NCBI RefSeq assembly: GCF_000344685.1
Contig: NW_006920411.1
Coordinates: forward strand, 1,514,623-1,578,622
Direction of reading: 5' to 3'
From: Gloeophyllum trabeum ATCC 11539
Lineage: Eukaryota > Basidiomycota > Agaricomycetes > Gloeophyllales > Gloeophyllaceae
Length of the DNA: 64,000 nucleotides
Numbering within the stretch: position 1 is the stretch's first letter; every line of letters starts with the position of its first letter. The position numbers and the translations under genes were made by a program. Below are positions 46,104-58,375 of the stretch, piece after piece. A model generated the notes under the pieces. It saw only the letters and a list, made by a program, of their open reading frames with translations. It was not told where the DNA came from and did not search any database.

Positions 46104-47277
46104 CTACGTCCGTTGGGGAGCATACGTTCCCGCATACGGCAAGGAACGTTGCTCCTGGTCGGATTGGGCAACGCCGGGAACCATCTGATGCGTCCAGCTA
46201 TCGTAGAGGGTCGACAATCCCTGTTGGTCCATACAAGCGGGGTATATGTGGGCGTTGGACTGCGGCAACGGGTGGTTGGAGTAGCTGCTAGGGAAAGTCG
46301 GCGGCCAATCTCCGGCGCCTGCATTGGCGTAGGCAGGGAAGAATGAGCGGGGGTGACCCGCGACATTTGTATGCTCCTCCTGGTTTTGGTAATCCATGCC
46401 TTGTCGATGGCCCTCTCGTACATCTGAAACCCCGCAACTTTCGCGTCAGACATTATTTGGGTGCGACGAACGACAATCGTACCTGAGAAGTGGGTATTCG
46501 TCTCATCTACGCGCATCTCGTTGGTCGAAGGGTAATGACTAGGAGAAATCAGTAAGTGCTGTGTCATCTGTGGGACAGATGTCGTACTGGTATACGGAGC
46601 CGGTGGGAATTGACATCGGGATGTTTGGATTTGGAGAGGACACCGCATGCGGCGTGGCAGAGGACGAGGCGAGACAAATATGTGTCGGCCGTAGATTGTA
46701 ATGACCGTCCAACTCTCGAGCATGGTCCCCTGAAGACGCACTGTGATGCGTCTCGAACGAATGCTCTTGTGCGCCGCGCCACGTCTGAAAGCTGGGAGTA
46801 GGCGGTTGAAAATTCGCCTGTGAATACGAGGGGCCGAAGTGGACGGAGGAAGCAGCGGAAATGGGGCTCTGCAGGACACCCGGCGGAGCCTGCGCAGTGG
46901 GCGCATCATCGGTCGCTGGCGACCCGAAGGGAGGGGAGGGAGAAGAGGTAACGCTGTTGGTCCGGGCGGGTTGAGCCACGTGAGTAGAGTCGCAGGTCAA
47001 GTTCCTCTGTCTGCATCGCTTGCAAGGCCATTCGCTTTGATCGCACTGGCACCCGCACCGGTTAGAGGGCGCACCCGCGAGGAGCACCTGTTCCTGTACC
47101 TTTGACTTCGAACGCCGACATTCACTACATGCCTTCCGGACTTTAGGTCTTAGCAGAGGGATGACGGGGCTATCAGAGCAGCCGTCCTGGGCCACTTCTG
47201 GTAGAGCAGACGATAGTCAGAGAAAGGCGTCAGAGAAGGGGACGCGTAACGAGAACAATTCGGCGCTAACCTTGCAT
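46104..47277 (-). CDS. Zn(II)2Cys6 transcription factor B (second of three)
   Basis: Exons 47271-47277, 47100-47197, 46644-47045, 46483-46567 and 46104-46423 give 303 residues. The first coding exon is 7 nt (ATG CAA G). The zinc cluster is a textbook CX2CX6CX6CX2CX6C: CSECRRSKSK then CDQSEWPCKRCRQRNLTC. The intron between the two halves is in the same place and phase as in genes A and C. The long tail is Ser/Pro/Thr/Gln-rich with aromatic residues, resembling an activation domain; no fungal-specific TF middle domain. Regulatory targets are unknown. Donor at 46643 (GTGTCC) was chosen by phase. Confidence 0.8.
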
Positions 47278-49369
47278 TTGCTTTTCAGTCTCCGCCCCGC
47301 GGAATTATGTCGAAGACAGGTGAGGCGACAAAATCTGTGAGCTGTAGCCCAAGACAGGAACCGTAGCATCTTATATCAAGGGGGGAGGGCAACTGAGCAG
47401 GGCTACGTCAAACATTAAATCAGCGAGGCATAGGAACGCTAGCAAACGAGACTCGCGAGGCGAATCGAGCGTCGGGTCTCTGACAGCACCAAGACACCGA
47501 AGCATGAGGTCCTAAGTTCTGACACAAGCAGCTGCTCGGATCTTAGGTCCGTCTATACAGGACTTCAACTGCACGGCGTACATAGGTTCCGCCTGGCATG
47601 GAGTGACTACTTTACCGGCACCTTCTCTGAGCAATCAGAGTCTGCACCATTATGCCGCAGTATGAAGGAGACGCACATGCGAACGGCAATAGAAAGCCCG
47701 GATTTGCCGCATAACACCAACAAATATAGTACTAGTTGAATCTGGGACATCTGGAGCTTTGTTACGTCGCAGACGGTGTATCGGAGACTCGCTATTAACG
47801 CCCTGAGAACGAATACACCAGCCCAATGACTCAAGCAGTCTGTGTGCCATGCAAAGATAGCTGCTTGCTTCCTGCGCGAAGCTCTGCACGATTTCAAAGC
47901 ATGAAAGTGTAACGGTTGTCGTATTGTGGACCAAATCGGTTTAGAACGGCCAGAGCAGCGACGCTACTCCCAACTAAAGCGGAAGCAAATTCCATCCTTC
48001 GCCGCCCAAAGGGTCCGGCCGGGTACCTTCCTGCCTTTTCCGGCCAATCAGCGTTGGGCTGAGCTGCTCGGACATGAGCAGTCGATGAAAGGTCCCCCTC
48101 GCTCAGGTAATAGGCGTACTTAAAGACTGCAGGCGGCGTGCAGCAGTCTCTGAGTACGATGATACTCTGCCTGGCGTGGTGCTCGCCTTTCCATGGGCAC
48201 CCGGTATCTGGCACGATTCCTTTCTCGGAACGATTTAAATCGGGGGTAGAAGTGCTAACAGGCATGCTTCCCTCTACTTTAGCCTCTGAAACGCGAAGAA
48301 CGAGCGGCAGTCACAAGATATACCTATCAGACTTCTTGATTTTGCAACGACTCTGCGCCCAGGCCGCGGGATCGGTGGATCATGCAGCGTCGTGTGCGTC
48401 AGGCTCGAGGTGGACCTTCCTGTCTCGCGTGCCGTTGGTTCAGTTGGCTCCAGTCTAGTGTCGCCCTGCAGTAGCTCTTTTCGGTTGCGTTCACCGCTGG
48501 CTCATTAAGCGCCGATTTCCAGACTGGTTACCATGGCTTGACTTTGACCTCAGCTTCCGTCATTTGGATTCTGGGCCGACACTTGAAAAATCAAGCTGGC
48601 ATCACCTATCCTAAGGCTGATGTGAGTATACCAGCTAAATGCCGACAGGAACACTCGTGCATGCTTCCCTCCCACGCGCCAGCTGCGTACTGCGCTGTCA
48701 GAAATGCCCATCGTAGGTGGGAAGCCCCTCAAGTTCACCATATTCATGAAACGCAAAACCGGATCTCAATTGAGGTCCAATTTTGCCTTATCGCCCTGCT
48801 TCTTCATTTTTAACTGATAGGACCGTGCATATCGGGTTAAGTCTGGCTGAGGAACTGACAACCCAGACGAATAGTTTGCTGCTCTTTGCTACATCGCGCC
48901 TGCACCTGCGCCGCAATCGACCACCCTTCTCTGACGTGCTCATCTGCGGAAAGGACACACCAATTGCATGCGTCGCCCATTCCGCAACGCCACCATTGGA
49001 TCGACGTTGCCACATATCAATATATACAGAGGGCCTAGGATGGCCGTGCTGAGCGGATATGAAGTCGTATGAAGGAAGGTGGAGGCATAGTTGCGCTAGA
49101 AAGGCATGTTTGGGCACTTGCGGCTCGCAACACTCGTAGAGCCTGCCGATGCGCGGTTGGTTTGGGGACATACGGAACACTCACAAAAGGTATGTCGATT
49201 GAGCACTTCGTTCATAGTGTTGTACGGCGAAGGTGATACAATGAATTAGAATCAAGCGGCGGGCATTACTGATAACCGATTATAGGACGGAATAGCCTAG
49301 GAGTGGTATAGGCCGCTCTAACTCTGCCACTGCCTGGTCTGTCCAAAGAGGATCAGTGTCTAGGTGACG
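47278..49369. other. gene-poor spacer between zinc-cluster genes B and C
   Basis: About 2.1 kb with no gene that can be supported on either strand; scattered short open frames only. Confidence 0.45.
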
Positions 49370-50422
49370 TTAGAGATCACGGCATTGCCTTACTACGGGA
49401 TCGAAAAACTGTCCTTGCGATACGAATGACATGGTGTCCGTTCGCTCTGTCCCCGGATGAGACTGATAAACCGAGCCTGTATTGGGTTGGAAGTCGCTGG
49501 GATCACCATGGTGAGAACCGCTTGGCGACTTCTGCTATGTAAGTACACTCACGAATAGTTGCCGGGCGAGGGTGGCGTATAAGAAGGTCTACTGTTATGG
49601 CTCCTGCTGATGTCTACGTGGTACGCCTGGCTCTGGGAAACATAGGGAGAATGAGGATACCCGACAGAATTGGGTTGGTGAGTAATCGCGTGAGGGGAGA
49701 CTCCGCCTTGCGCCACGACATATGGTCCTCCGGCACTCGCTACGGGATGCACTGCATGGTGGCCGTACGCATCGGGAGGTTCATACGGGCCCGCCGGCGC
49801 CGAGAATTCATAACCATATGGAACCGGACTGTGCGGAGCCGGTGTGTAGTACGACGTTCCATATTGAGGAGCGTTGGTCAGGAGTGGTTCCGTATTCCTC
49901 GTCCATTCCGGCCCAGTCGTATCCCAATGCTGCCGGCTACCTGGATGTGATGGGACAGTAGGGCTAGATGGGCTGTACGGCATGTCCTCACTTGCACCTT
50001 GGTCGGCGCGTATCGTCTGTGAGGGTCGACCATCGTCTCCAGGTGCGTCTCCAGGTGGGGCTGAGCGGGCAGCACTTGATAAGTATTCACATTTGATACC
50101 CCGCTTCTTGCAGCGGCTACACGGCGATCCCGGGGGTAACTGTTCGCACTGGAAACGCGCACGTCAGCGTCTGCCGTGACTCGGAGATCTGGTGAGCTAG
50201 GCACCTTCACCTGTCGTCGCCGGCACTCGTTGCATGCGAGCTGCGTCTTCCTGCGCCGCAATGGAATGATAGGTATAGCATCTGTGGTCGCATGATGTCG
50301 CGCAGCTAGTTAGAAAGGTAAGCATAGAGTGATAATTGTAGAGGCTTTGAGCAATGACCTGTGGGGGCGTCTGGTCGCGCATTTGCTGGTCGCTGGCTGT
50401 TCGTGCTGCGCGTCATGTCCAT
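49370..50422 (-). CDS. Zn(II)2Cys6 transcription factor C (third of three)
   Basis: Exons 50359-50422, 50205-50281, 49553-50148 and 49370-49496 give 287 residues. After a 21-residue start comes AIPIIPLRRRKTQLACNEC and the cluster CNECRRRQVK / CEQLPPGSPCSRCKKRGIKC (CX2CX6CX8CX2CX6C). The intron before the third Cys matches genes A and B. The tail is Pro/Ser/Tyr/Gly-rich (YTPAPHSPVPYGYEF) and ends FFDPVVRQCRDL after a 56-nt intron. No middle homology region. It is the closest of the three to ordinary fungal regulators in its basic region. Confidence 0.8.
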
Positions 50423-51665
50423 CTGTTCTCCTTGAGCGGAGAATACTGGCCAAGCAGAGGCAACCTCACCAAGGTATGGTAAGGGAGGTATATATCCGGA
50501 TGGCAACGAATGGCACCCGGTGTATTATACGGCAAGCGCGAAGAGGGCGTTAGAGTGATTTTGGCTTTCCGTATACTCCGAAACACGAGGCGGAAGCTGC
50601 GCTATTTGGACCAGAGCGAATATTCGTGGGACCCCAGAGGGAACTAGATTGCGCCACTGCTACCGGTGATTGGCGCGGCGCTCAGCAGGAGTCTAAAGAG
50701 GCGATGCAGATGACTGCTCCCAACAGAACCATCTTTTATAGACAGAGACCGGACCAGATCACGAACCCTCCTGGCCAGAGCTGTTGCAACTCCAAACCAT
50801 CCACGAATGGTTGATCCAGAGCTGAGTCACTGACAACGAGGTGCAAAACCTAATCAATCAATGAGGTGCTTGAACGGTCTGAGAAATGGCCTATAGGTCC
50901 AGCATTTATTATTGACCTATCTTCCGCATTAGCAGCTGCCCCTTTCGGATTTGCCCGAGAATCTCTTCGCGAATCGGAATAGCGTTTGATTTAGGACGTG
51001 CACCTTAAGAATCATTCCATAAGCGCTCGAAGGAGAAAGTGGGGACTCACTCCAGAGACAATGCCAAGCTCGGACCAGATCAAGATTCGCAAAGGAATCT
51101 CTTCCGAGCAAAATCGCCACGGTTTATGAGACCAGCATGGCAGCATTGAATTGGATTTGAATAAACTTTCTCCGTACAAGATATGCCCCATCTTCGTACG
51201 GGCTACGCAAGGCACGTATTACATACCCCTGAGAAAGTGGCCGGTCAAGTGGACAGCGCACGCATCCAAGGCTGACCAAAAGTGATTCACTGGACATGCC
51301 GGATATGTCGACCTAGCCGCAATGTTGAAGGACGTCTGACTTGTCACTATAGCCTTAAATAATCAGAAGCATGCATTATGCGTAAGAAACACAGCAACCC
51401 AAACTGCGGGCCCAGTTGATTACTATACGGTTTGCCGGTACATTCGTAAGGGCAAGGCAGATGCGCGTCACCTGTTCCTCGTCGACTGTACTGATAGTTC
51501 TCAGAGAAGGAGAGAAGTCGGAAGCAAATCTAGTACATATCTCGCATGCGGCAAACGCGAGAGCATGCGTTCGAGGCGGTAACAGAATGCCTAATAATAT
51601 ACACGAGGAGTCAATAACCGGCCCAGTTATTAAACTACGGCAACACTTGCACGGTGACCATAGGT
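50423..51665. other. gene-poor spacer of about 1.2 kb
   Basis: Lies between zinc-cluster gene C and the proteasome gene 3' end. No coding exon, RNA gene or repeat recognised. Confidence 0.45.
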
Positions 51666-52688
51666 CTATAGAGCCAGATAATCACGGACCTCCTCCTCCG
51701 ATAACTTCCTGAACGTCGGCTTCGGCCTATCGTTAGGCCCGGCCATCCGTTCCGCATCGATCTCCTCAGGTGTAGGCACGGTCACCACACCAATCTCGAT
51801 TGTCTTTTCGGTCATTTGCCCCTCAAATCCCTCCTTCAGAGTGAGAAGAGCCGTATGGATGGCATCTTCGAGGCTGATGTCATCGTTATACCTATTCACG
51901 GCGAAGACGATGTTAAAGCCGCAAGATTTATGATAAGACACGGTTAAGCTCTGCGGAAGCTTTGCGAGTAGCAGGAACGGGACGAACCGTTTCTCCAGAA
52001 AAGTTTTGGCATTGACCATGTTCTTGCCTATGGCTGATGCCTTCCATGCCCAATATGAGCCGGAAGGATCAACTTGATACAAACTCGGGCCACGGTTGAT
52101 ATCCCATCCTGCAACTAGTAAAGACACGCCGTACGGACGCACCCCTCTACCGATGCACATTGAGTCTTGGCCATACATTGACATGAGTAGGACTTACCCC
52201 GAATGCGTTGCCTGCTGCATGACTGTGGCAATCTCTTGAGTTAAGACCCGTGTCGGAGGATATTCGCCGTATAACTTCCAGTATGCTTGCGCGCTTTTCC
52301 GGGCTTTCGCCACCAGGACACGGAAGTCCGGACCCATACCAGAGTACACGATCCCGATATTTGGGCATATTACACAGACTTTGTCCAGCATAGAGTCATC
52401 GATAAGGATAGATGAAGTCTTCTTTTCCGTGGCAATCACGATGCCGTTCGATGCTTCAAGCATAGCAGGTTCAGGGCTTGAAAGGAGACTCTTGAGCTAG
52501 ACAACGCACCTTTAATGCCCAGACTAGTAGTACCACCTGCGACCGCCGCCAATGCGTGCTCTATCTGAACCAGCTTCCCGCTCGGGGAGAACACGGTAAG
52601 GGAGTAACTGCCCTGTCTATATGAGGATATACACTGCCGAGACGAAGGCGTTGTCGCCTCACCTGTATGCTCCTCCATCAGATGCCAT
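51666..52688 (-). CDS. PRE8: 20S proteasome subunit alpha-2
   Basis: Exons 52663-52688, 52510-52607, 52198-52453, 51988-52146 and 51666-51891 give 254 residues, the usual size. The N-terminus [20 protein letters not shown] is the alpha-subunit signature that gates the core particle. [30 protein letters not shown] and the end EEVRDYLAL fit PSMA2/Pre8. Alpha rings frame the proteolytic chamber in cytosol and nucleus. The intron at 51892-51987 is 96 nt long, contains no stop in frame and keeps the frame if retained; it was removed because family members read TFLEKRYN across this point. Confidence 0.92.
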
Positions 52689-53071
52689 ATTGAAGCCGTG
52701 CCGGAGGGTAGGGTAGAGTTAGACGGAAAGGATGTAGAAAGGAGACCACTGAGTTCAACGCAAGGACGCGTGTTGGCCCTGGGCTTGGGACGCGTCACTC
52801 ACACAAGCCCATTATCGACCACGTGGCTGTGGCGCTGCGCGTACCTACATTCGGCGATCCGGCTACTTCGCATGTGACCGAGCCACAAAACAAGCCAAAT
52901 AATATCTGCGCTCGTCAGGCTAGCGAAACACTCGTACTTGTTCTTATATTCCGTACTCACAAAGGGCAAGGACGCGAGACTACATATGCAATTCCGACCT
53001 ATCAACTCCACAGGTTGTGCGCTAAGTACAATTACATTTACTGCTTCTCCTGCCCATGGAAGGCATACACC
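52689..53071. other. intergenic spacer
   Basis: 383 nt: promoter of the proteasome gene and 3' flank of the peroxiredoxin gene, both on the minus strand. Confidence 0.5.
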
Positions 53072-54055
53072 TCACTCCACCTTCAGAGGCGTAGTCCTTA
53101 GGTAAGGCTGCGATAGAGTCAGTCACAGATCCATGTGCGACGACAAGTCAGCATACCTTGTGGATGGTAAACTCGGGGAAGAGGGTCTTCGCCTCCTCGT
53201 TCGAGACAGAGGGGTGGACGATAACATCATCACCCTTCTTCCAGTTCACCGGCGTTGTGACCCTGTACTTGTCTCCAATCTGAAGAGCTGCGAAAGGACA
53301 TCAGACATCGCGGTCTCGGTTCCGACTTAATTACATACAATCAATGACCCTAACCCCAAGCGATTAATGATCGCCCTGAAAGACCCGATAGGATTTATCA
53401 CTCACCGGAGGATCTCATCAAAGTTGCGGCCGGTCGAAGCGGGGTAGGACAGAGTAAGACGGATGATCTTCTTAGGGTCGATGACGAAGACCGTGCGGAT
53501 CTGGAGTGGAATGAGTCGTCAAGGAGCACAGAATGATACAAGACACGAACCGTGAAGGGGATACCCTTAGCGTCCACGTTAGTAGGATCCTGGGCGTCCA
53601 ACATGTCGTAGAGCTCGGAGATCTTTCTGTCAGGGTCCGCAATCTACCAGAGACTTTAGCCACCAGGCCGCGATAAATCCACCCGACGACCTACGATCGG
53701 GAACTGGACGTTAGTGGGCGCGAACTTGGCCCCATAGTCGTTGATGTCTTCGACCCATTTGTCGTGGTCGTTCAAGGCGTTGGCGGACAACCCAATGACC
53801 TTGACGTTCCGCTTCTCAAAATCGGGCGCCCTCCGGGCAACCTCTGCCAGCTCCGTAGTGCAGACGGGAGTGAAGTCAGCGGGATGAGAGAACAAGATCG
53901 CCTGTGCATAATGATTATATTGAGCATTAATTCCGGAACAATAGATACCGATAACAGACCCAAGAGTCGCCGATCCAGTCATGGAACTTGATGGGTCCCT
54001 TGGTGGTTTGAGCCTCGAAATCAGGCGCGATACTCCCGAGACGTAAGGAAGGCAT
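53072..54055 (-). CDS. 1-Cys peroxiredoxin (PRDX6 type)
   Basis: Exons 53960-54055, 53695-53901, 53551-53643, 53406-53500, 53339-53349, 53157-53287 and 53072-53107 give 222 residues. The peroxidatic Cys is in [13 protein letters not shown] (about residue 47). Pro and Thr of the PxxxT/SxxC motif are present. [19 protein letters not shown] and [17 protein letters not shown] fit the PRDX6 class, and [16 protein letters not shown] closes it. It reduces peroxides with one catalytic Cys. No presequence, so cytosolic or nuclear. An 11-nt microexon (53339-53349) is needed to restore RVIDSL and the frame. Confidence 0.93.
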
Positions 54056-54396
54056 AATGCTCTATGTATCGTGTCTCGATGATAGGCGATAACACACGGT
54101 GGGGAACCATATTCGCGCCGAAGATCCTCTTTTATACTGTCCGAGGGGTATGTGATTGAGAAACACGAATGAATATCGCGCCTTCCATTCCCACGCCATA
54201 TCTTGCGTGGTTATAAGCACTTCCGCTTCGACAGCGCTCGACTCAGAATTGCGTGCTCGTCCCCAGGTCTGCAATCTCACGCGCATTATCACACACATAC
54301 ATAAACTTACACAGGCAAGAAGAAGAATCATAGCCTTGATCGATGGATCGCACAAATGCAGTCCAGATTCTTCTTCGTACATCGGTCGGTGTATCT
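54056..54396. other. intergenic spacer
   Basis: 341 nt between SSU72 stop and peroxiredoxin start, both minus strand; no other element recognised. Confidence 0.5.
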
Positions 54397-55485
54397 CTAG
54401 TAGAATGCAACAGCGTGGAGCAGATTGTGTGGGTGCTTCTCTTGCTGTACTTGCAGGATCTTATCAATGTCTTCATCTATATCATCAGAAGCTTCGATCT
54501 ACAGAGCGGATCGAATCAGCGCCGGAATTACTAGGAACACACACTTACGGCAGCGGCTAAGTCTAGCATTGCCTTCCCCGCAATGAGGGCTTCCTCGTGG
54601 TTATCCTTGATTTCGATATTTATGACATGAACAGGCCGATTAAGTTCTCCTCCGCGTGTCAGTAAATCTGTCAGAGATATTGTCTCGGCACCAGGCAGGA
54701 TAGTTAGAGGAGGACACACCTTCACAAACGGCGTCAAAACATCGCTCCTCGCATGTAATTACAATGTCGGCGACCGTCTTGCTCTCCTGCCACCGTTCTG
54801 GAGCTACCTTGATCCGCCTGTTGCGGTCTAGCATTTGGAGTAAGCCGTTGGCAGTGTACCTGTGGCAGATATCACGGGTTATGAGAATGCGAACGTCGAT
54901 CCAAGCTTACAATCGAGGATCCTTTGCATTCAATTCTTCATATATTTGGTTGTAGGGTGTTCCGAAAGCGTATATATTTGGCTTGTCGATTGCAGGACCT
55001 GGAAGTCGTACGGCTGAGCCGGTGCCATACGACACGACACGATATCCGGCCTTGCTTCATTGTTCTATGTCGAATCAGAGATTTCCTGGATGCTCGCGAG
55101 ACCTTACTTACGCCAAGACGTGATGACCTTCCATAGAGCGATTCTAAACGCGAATGACGATACAGCTCGATGAATCACACAATTCACATACCTGATTGCT
55201 AGCGCATACGACACAGAAGAGAGGACGTGGTTTATACGTCGATGGCCCCGCCTGCTGGTGCACAGCCGGGGCCTGCAAAGCCTCAGCCATGGGTTGCAAA
55301 GCGGACGTGGCCTGTTCAAAAGGTTGGGGCGGAGTCGGGGCATAGGCAATTCCGTTGGACGTGGACTGTTGTTGGTGTTGTTGTTGTTGAAAGGACGGAG
55401 GCGCCGGCGAATTGGATGGCACCCTTTGTTGAAGACGCGGGTCTGCTCGAGCAAGACGAGGATCACGAGCTCTTCTAGGATCCAT
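54397..55485 (-). CDS. SSU72: RNA polymerase II CTD phosphatase SSU72
   Basis: Exons 55192-55485, 55112-55143, 54911-55054, 54720-54859, 54549-54667 and 54397-54498 give 276 residues. The catalytic CX5R loop is [16 protein letters not shown], with the Cys in exon 1 and the Arg in exon 2. Further motifs: [36 protein letters not shown] with the general-acid region, and the end [12 protein letters not shown]72 removes Ser5 and Ser7 phosphates of the polymerase II CTD and acts in 3'-end processing. A 90-residue N-terminal extension ([12 protein letters not shown], then a Gln/His run) precedes the phosphatase domain; yeast and human proteins lack it. Confidence 0.94.
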
Positions 55486-56056
55486 TATGAGGTACAATAT
55501 TTCTAGATCCACGAAGGGTAATTCCAGAATAGTAAGCAACCGGGAATGGCTCAGGTAGGTCAAGTAGCAGACAAAGCCTCAGCAGTATCTAGAACGGTCA
55601 TCATCTCAACCCCGCTAAACCAACCACAGGTGTCACAAGGCAGGTTGATCGAGCTTCCACTCTGAATCATCCTCGGCTTTGTCCTTGAAACTGTGAGGAT
55701 TTACCTTTCAAGTAGGACTGGTAACTTAGACAGAACAGCAGATCGAGAGAGGACTTGGAACGTTGGGAAAATATACGCCTAATGCGGAGACTCGTGTCAA
55801 CACCACCAAACACAAGGATGAGGCAGCGCCACCACGGGAACGGTCCGGCGCCTATTTGTGGAACTGTAGATAGATAAGCACCGCTCAGTATCAGCAATGC
55901 AACCCCGGAGCATTGGCAACCCCCGTATGCACTTCCGTCTCGCCGAAGTCCACCTTACAACCAGTACGTTCGTCAGCCTTGCACTATCCAGTATGTGTGC
56001 ACTGTGCAGTCTGTCTGCCATTCCTAAATGCTTACTGAGCTCCTGGTAGCTTGACA
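55486..56056. other. divergent intergenic region, SSU72/F-box
   Basis: 571 nt shared promoter region. A minus-strand open frame (55667-55897) has no support as a gene. Confidence 0.5.
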
Positions 56057-57696
56057 ATGTCCGCAGTTCTGTACGGCTACGACCCTTCGCCGGAGGACGT
56101 CGCCAGGATCCATGCCGAAATGCAGACTCATCAACGCGAAATAGCGCGCATTGACGAAGAGATACAAGGCCTCATACACGCCATGTATGCTTTGCGCGAG
56201 CGACGCGCGCAGCATGAAGAGAAGATCAAGCATTGCAAGAGCCTCGTTACCCTCGCGCGACGCATGCCGCCGGAAGTCCTTGCTAAAATCTTTTTACATT
56301 GCGTCGAGGACGGGTGGACGCATGGACCTCTTGTCTTGTCTATGGTCTGCTCTTCGTGGAGATACGCTGTTCGCAATTATCCGAGGGTCTGGTCGCATAT
56401 CCACGTTAATATGGAGGAGCATGACCCTATAACGAGGACCCGCTATTGGCTGTCCATGGCTCGTCAAGCACCCCTACACGTCAACTTAATAGCCAACATA
56501 GAGACATCCGAGCTGCCTATTGTCCTGGATATTCTCCTGGAACAGGCTTCGAGATGGCGGAGTTTCTCGGTCACCTCCGCCTCCCTCCGCAAGACAAACA
56601 ATATTCTATCTCAGTGTAAATATGTTATGCCAGATCTGAGGGAAGTCTCTATCACGACTGACGTCGAGGTCGACGACGTGGTGGCAGCAGGCACCACAGA
56701 GCTGGACGGCTTCCGGGAATCTTTTAGAGACGCTCCCCTCCTAAGGAAGTTGACACTGACTTCGAACGCACTACACACGACCGGGCTAATACCGATTCAG
56801 GTCGAAGATCTTTCTATTCATCTACCGGAACCTCGCCGGATTGACCTGCCCATGTCCGGGTCCTCGATTCTCCATGTGCTTGAAGGCTTGCCCAACCTCA
56901 AGCATTTTACACTGACGTTGCCTCCTCATCATGAACCTCAATACATACCGGAGCGCGACCTTGCGCGCCGAATCTTCCTGGGCAATCTTGAGTCCATGTT
57001 ACTGTGCGTTCCCCCCGATGTTAATGGTTTGATGGTGCACATCGTAGCACCCAAACTCCGGAGCCTACAAATTCGATCCAACCTCGACCCGTTAGTGCGC
57101 CCACATGACTTGACCGGAGCATCGCTACGCGAACTGCTGGAGCAATCTGACCCGCCCATAGAACTACTGGAACTGCACGACGTTGACCTGACGGACGACG
57201 ACTACATTCATTGCTTACGCGTACTGGATGACCTCAAGGAGCTTCGCTTGCACGAGAGCGAGATTTCCGATTCTGTCATTCGACTTCTGCGAGGTCCCAG
57301 AGGGTATTGCCCTCGTCTCACTCGACTGGACTTGAGATGGTGCGGGCAATTGACCGGTAGCACTCTGGTGGAGGTAGTCAGGAGCAGATTGGCGGTGGAT
57401 GATCATCCAAGCCTCAATAGTTCAGAGCCGATCGCGGAGGTCGCCGTCATGAACTGCTGCTTCGTGGAAGAACAAGATGTGATGGACTTGGCAAAGGTGA
57501 CGGTGTGTCGACTTGTCCTCCGGGAAACAGAGGACTATTGCAGTGAGTACTATCCATGTCATTATGAATGATCCACCGTTCTGACCGCCCTACAGGATCT
57601 AGGGGATGTTGTACGAACGCGAGATATAGGCAGAGGCTTCGTTTGCGGCACAATATAGGATTTGGAGGCACCGATCACGTACAACTCTTACTATGA
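56057..57696 (+). CDS. F-box-like/LRR protein
   Basis: Exons 56057-57542 and 57596-57696 give 528 residues. A coiled-coil start (RIHAEMQTHQREIARIDEE) is followed by the F-box-like region LARRMPPEVLAKIFLHCVED and SMVCSSWRYAVRNYPRVWSH. The body is leucine-rich repeat sequence (LELHDVDLTDDDYIHCLRVL, LTRLDLRWCGQLTG). Exon 2 adds a Cys/Arg tail (SRGCCTNARYRQRLRLRH). Such coiled-coil/F-box-like proteins are hugely expanded in mushrooms and are presumed SCF substrate receptors; no substrate can be named. The Met at 56057 is used because the open frame upstream has none. Confidence 0.85.
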
Positions 57697-58375
57697 TAGA
57701 CGTTGCTGGTTGGACAAGTACCTCGAGCTTTGCTCATTTGGAGGGTTATCACAGGCCACAATTATCGGAATAGATGAGGCGGTGTGGGGAGTGATTCGAT
57801 GATTCTACAGTTTCTGCACGCATTACATGCAGAGGTTGTAACACAATTGCACTGCGATACATCAATAATATGTCTACAAGCAAGCTCCGCACCCCAATCG
57901 GGGGGAGGTACGCATTGTTTCGGTCTCACTTTCGCGTCCTCCAGCATATATTGTAGCATGCTGTAAGCTTAAGGTCCAACATAAGGGCAACGCCCTCAAC
58001 ACCATAATTGGATTTATAGAAAAATATGTCTACGTACAAATCAACTTGTGTGTCACACCTATGGCGAAGAGTAGTAACAAATCTACTATCCGCTTCAAAC
58101 AAGGACACTACTTCCTTCTTCCACAGACGATAGGACCCATTGTCACTGGTATCGAAGAAACAAGGGCCGGGGGTCAGGATTGCTGTGGTTGAAGGGAAAG
58201 TGTTGCGCTCGGGATGCCTCTTATAAAAATTTGAGATCATTTTCACACGGTCGCTTTGCCATATTACGACGTCACGACACGAGGTATGTGCTATGAGGTC
58301 CGGGTACGGTGCGACCGTCCCTGCTCCTTTCGAAGTCCTGCAACGCGTCGTGGCTCGCTCATAACTAATAGCTGA
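57697..58375. other. intergenic spacer
   Basis: 679 nt between two plus-strand genes. A minus-strand open frame of 169 codons (57926-58435) crosses into the next gene and shows no family match. Confidence 0.5.

Noticed and set aside
49535..49552. 18-nt intron at the end of zinc-cluster gene C
   Set aside because: Impossible length; the acceptor at 49497 gives a 56-nt intron and an open terminal exon.
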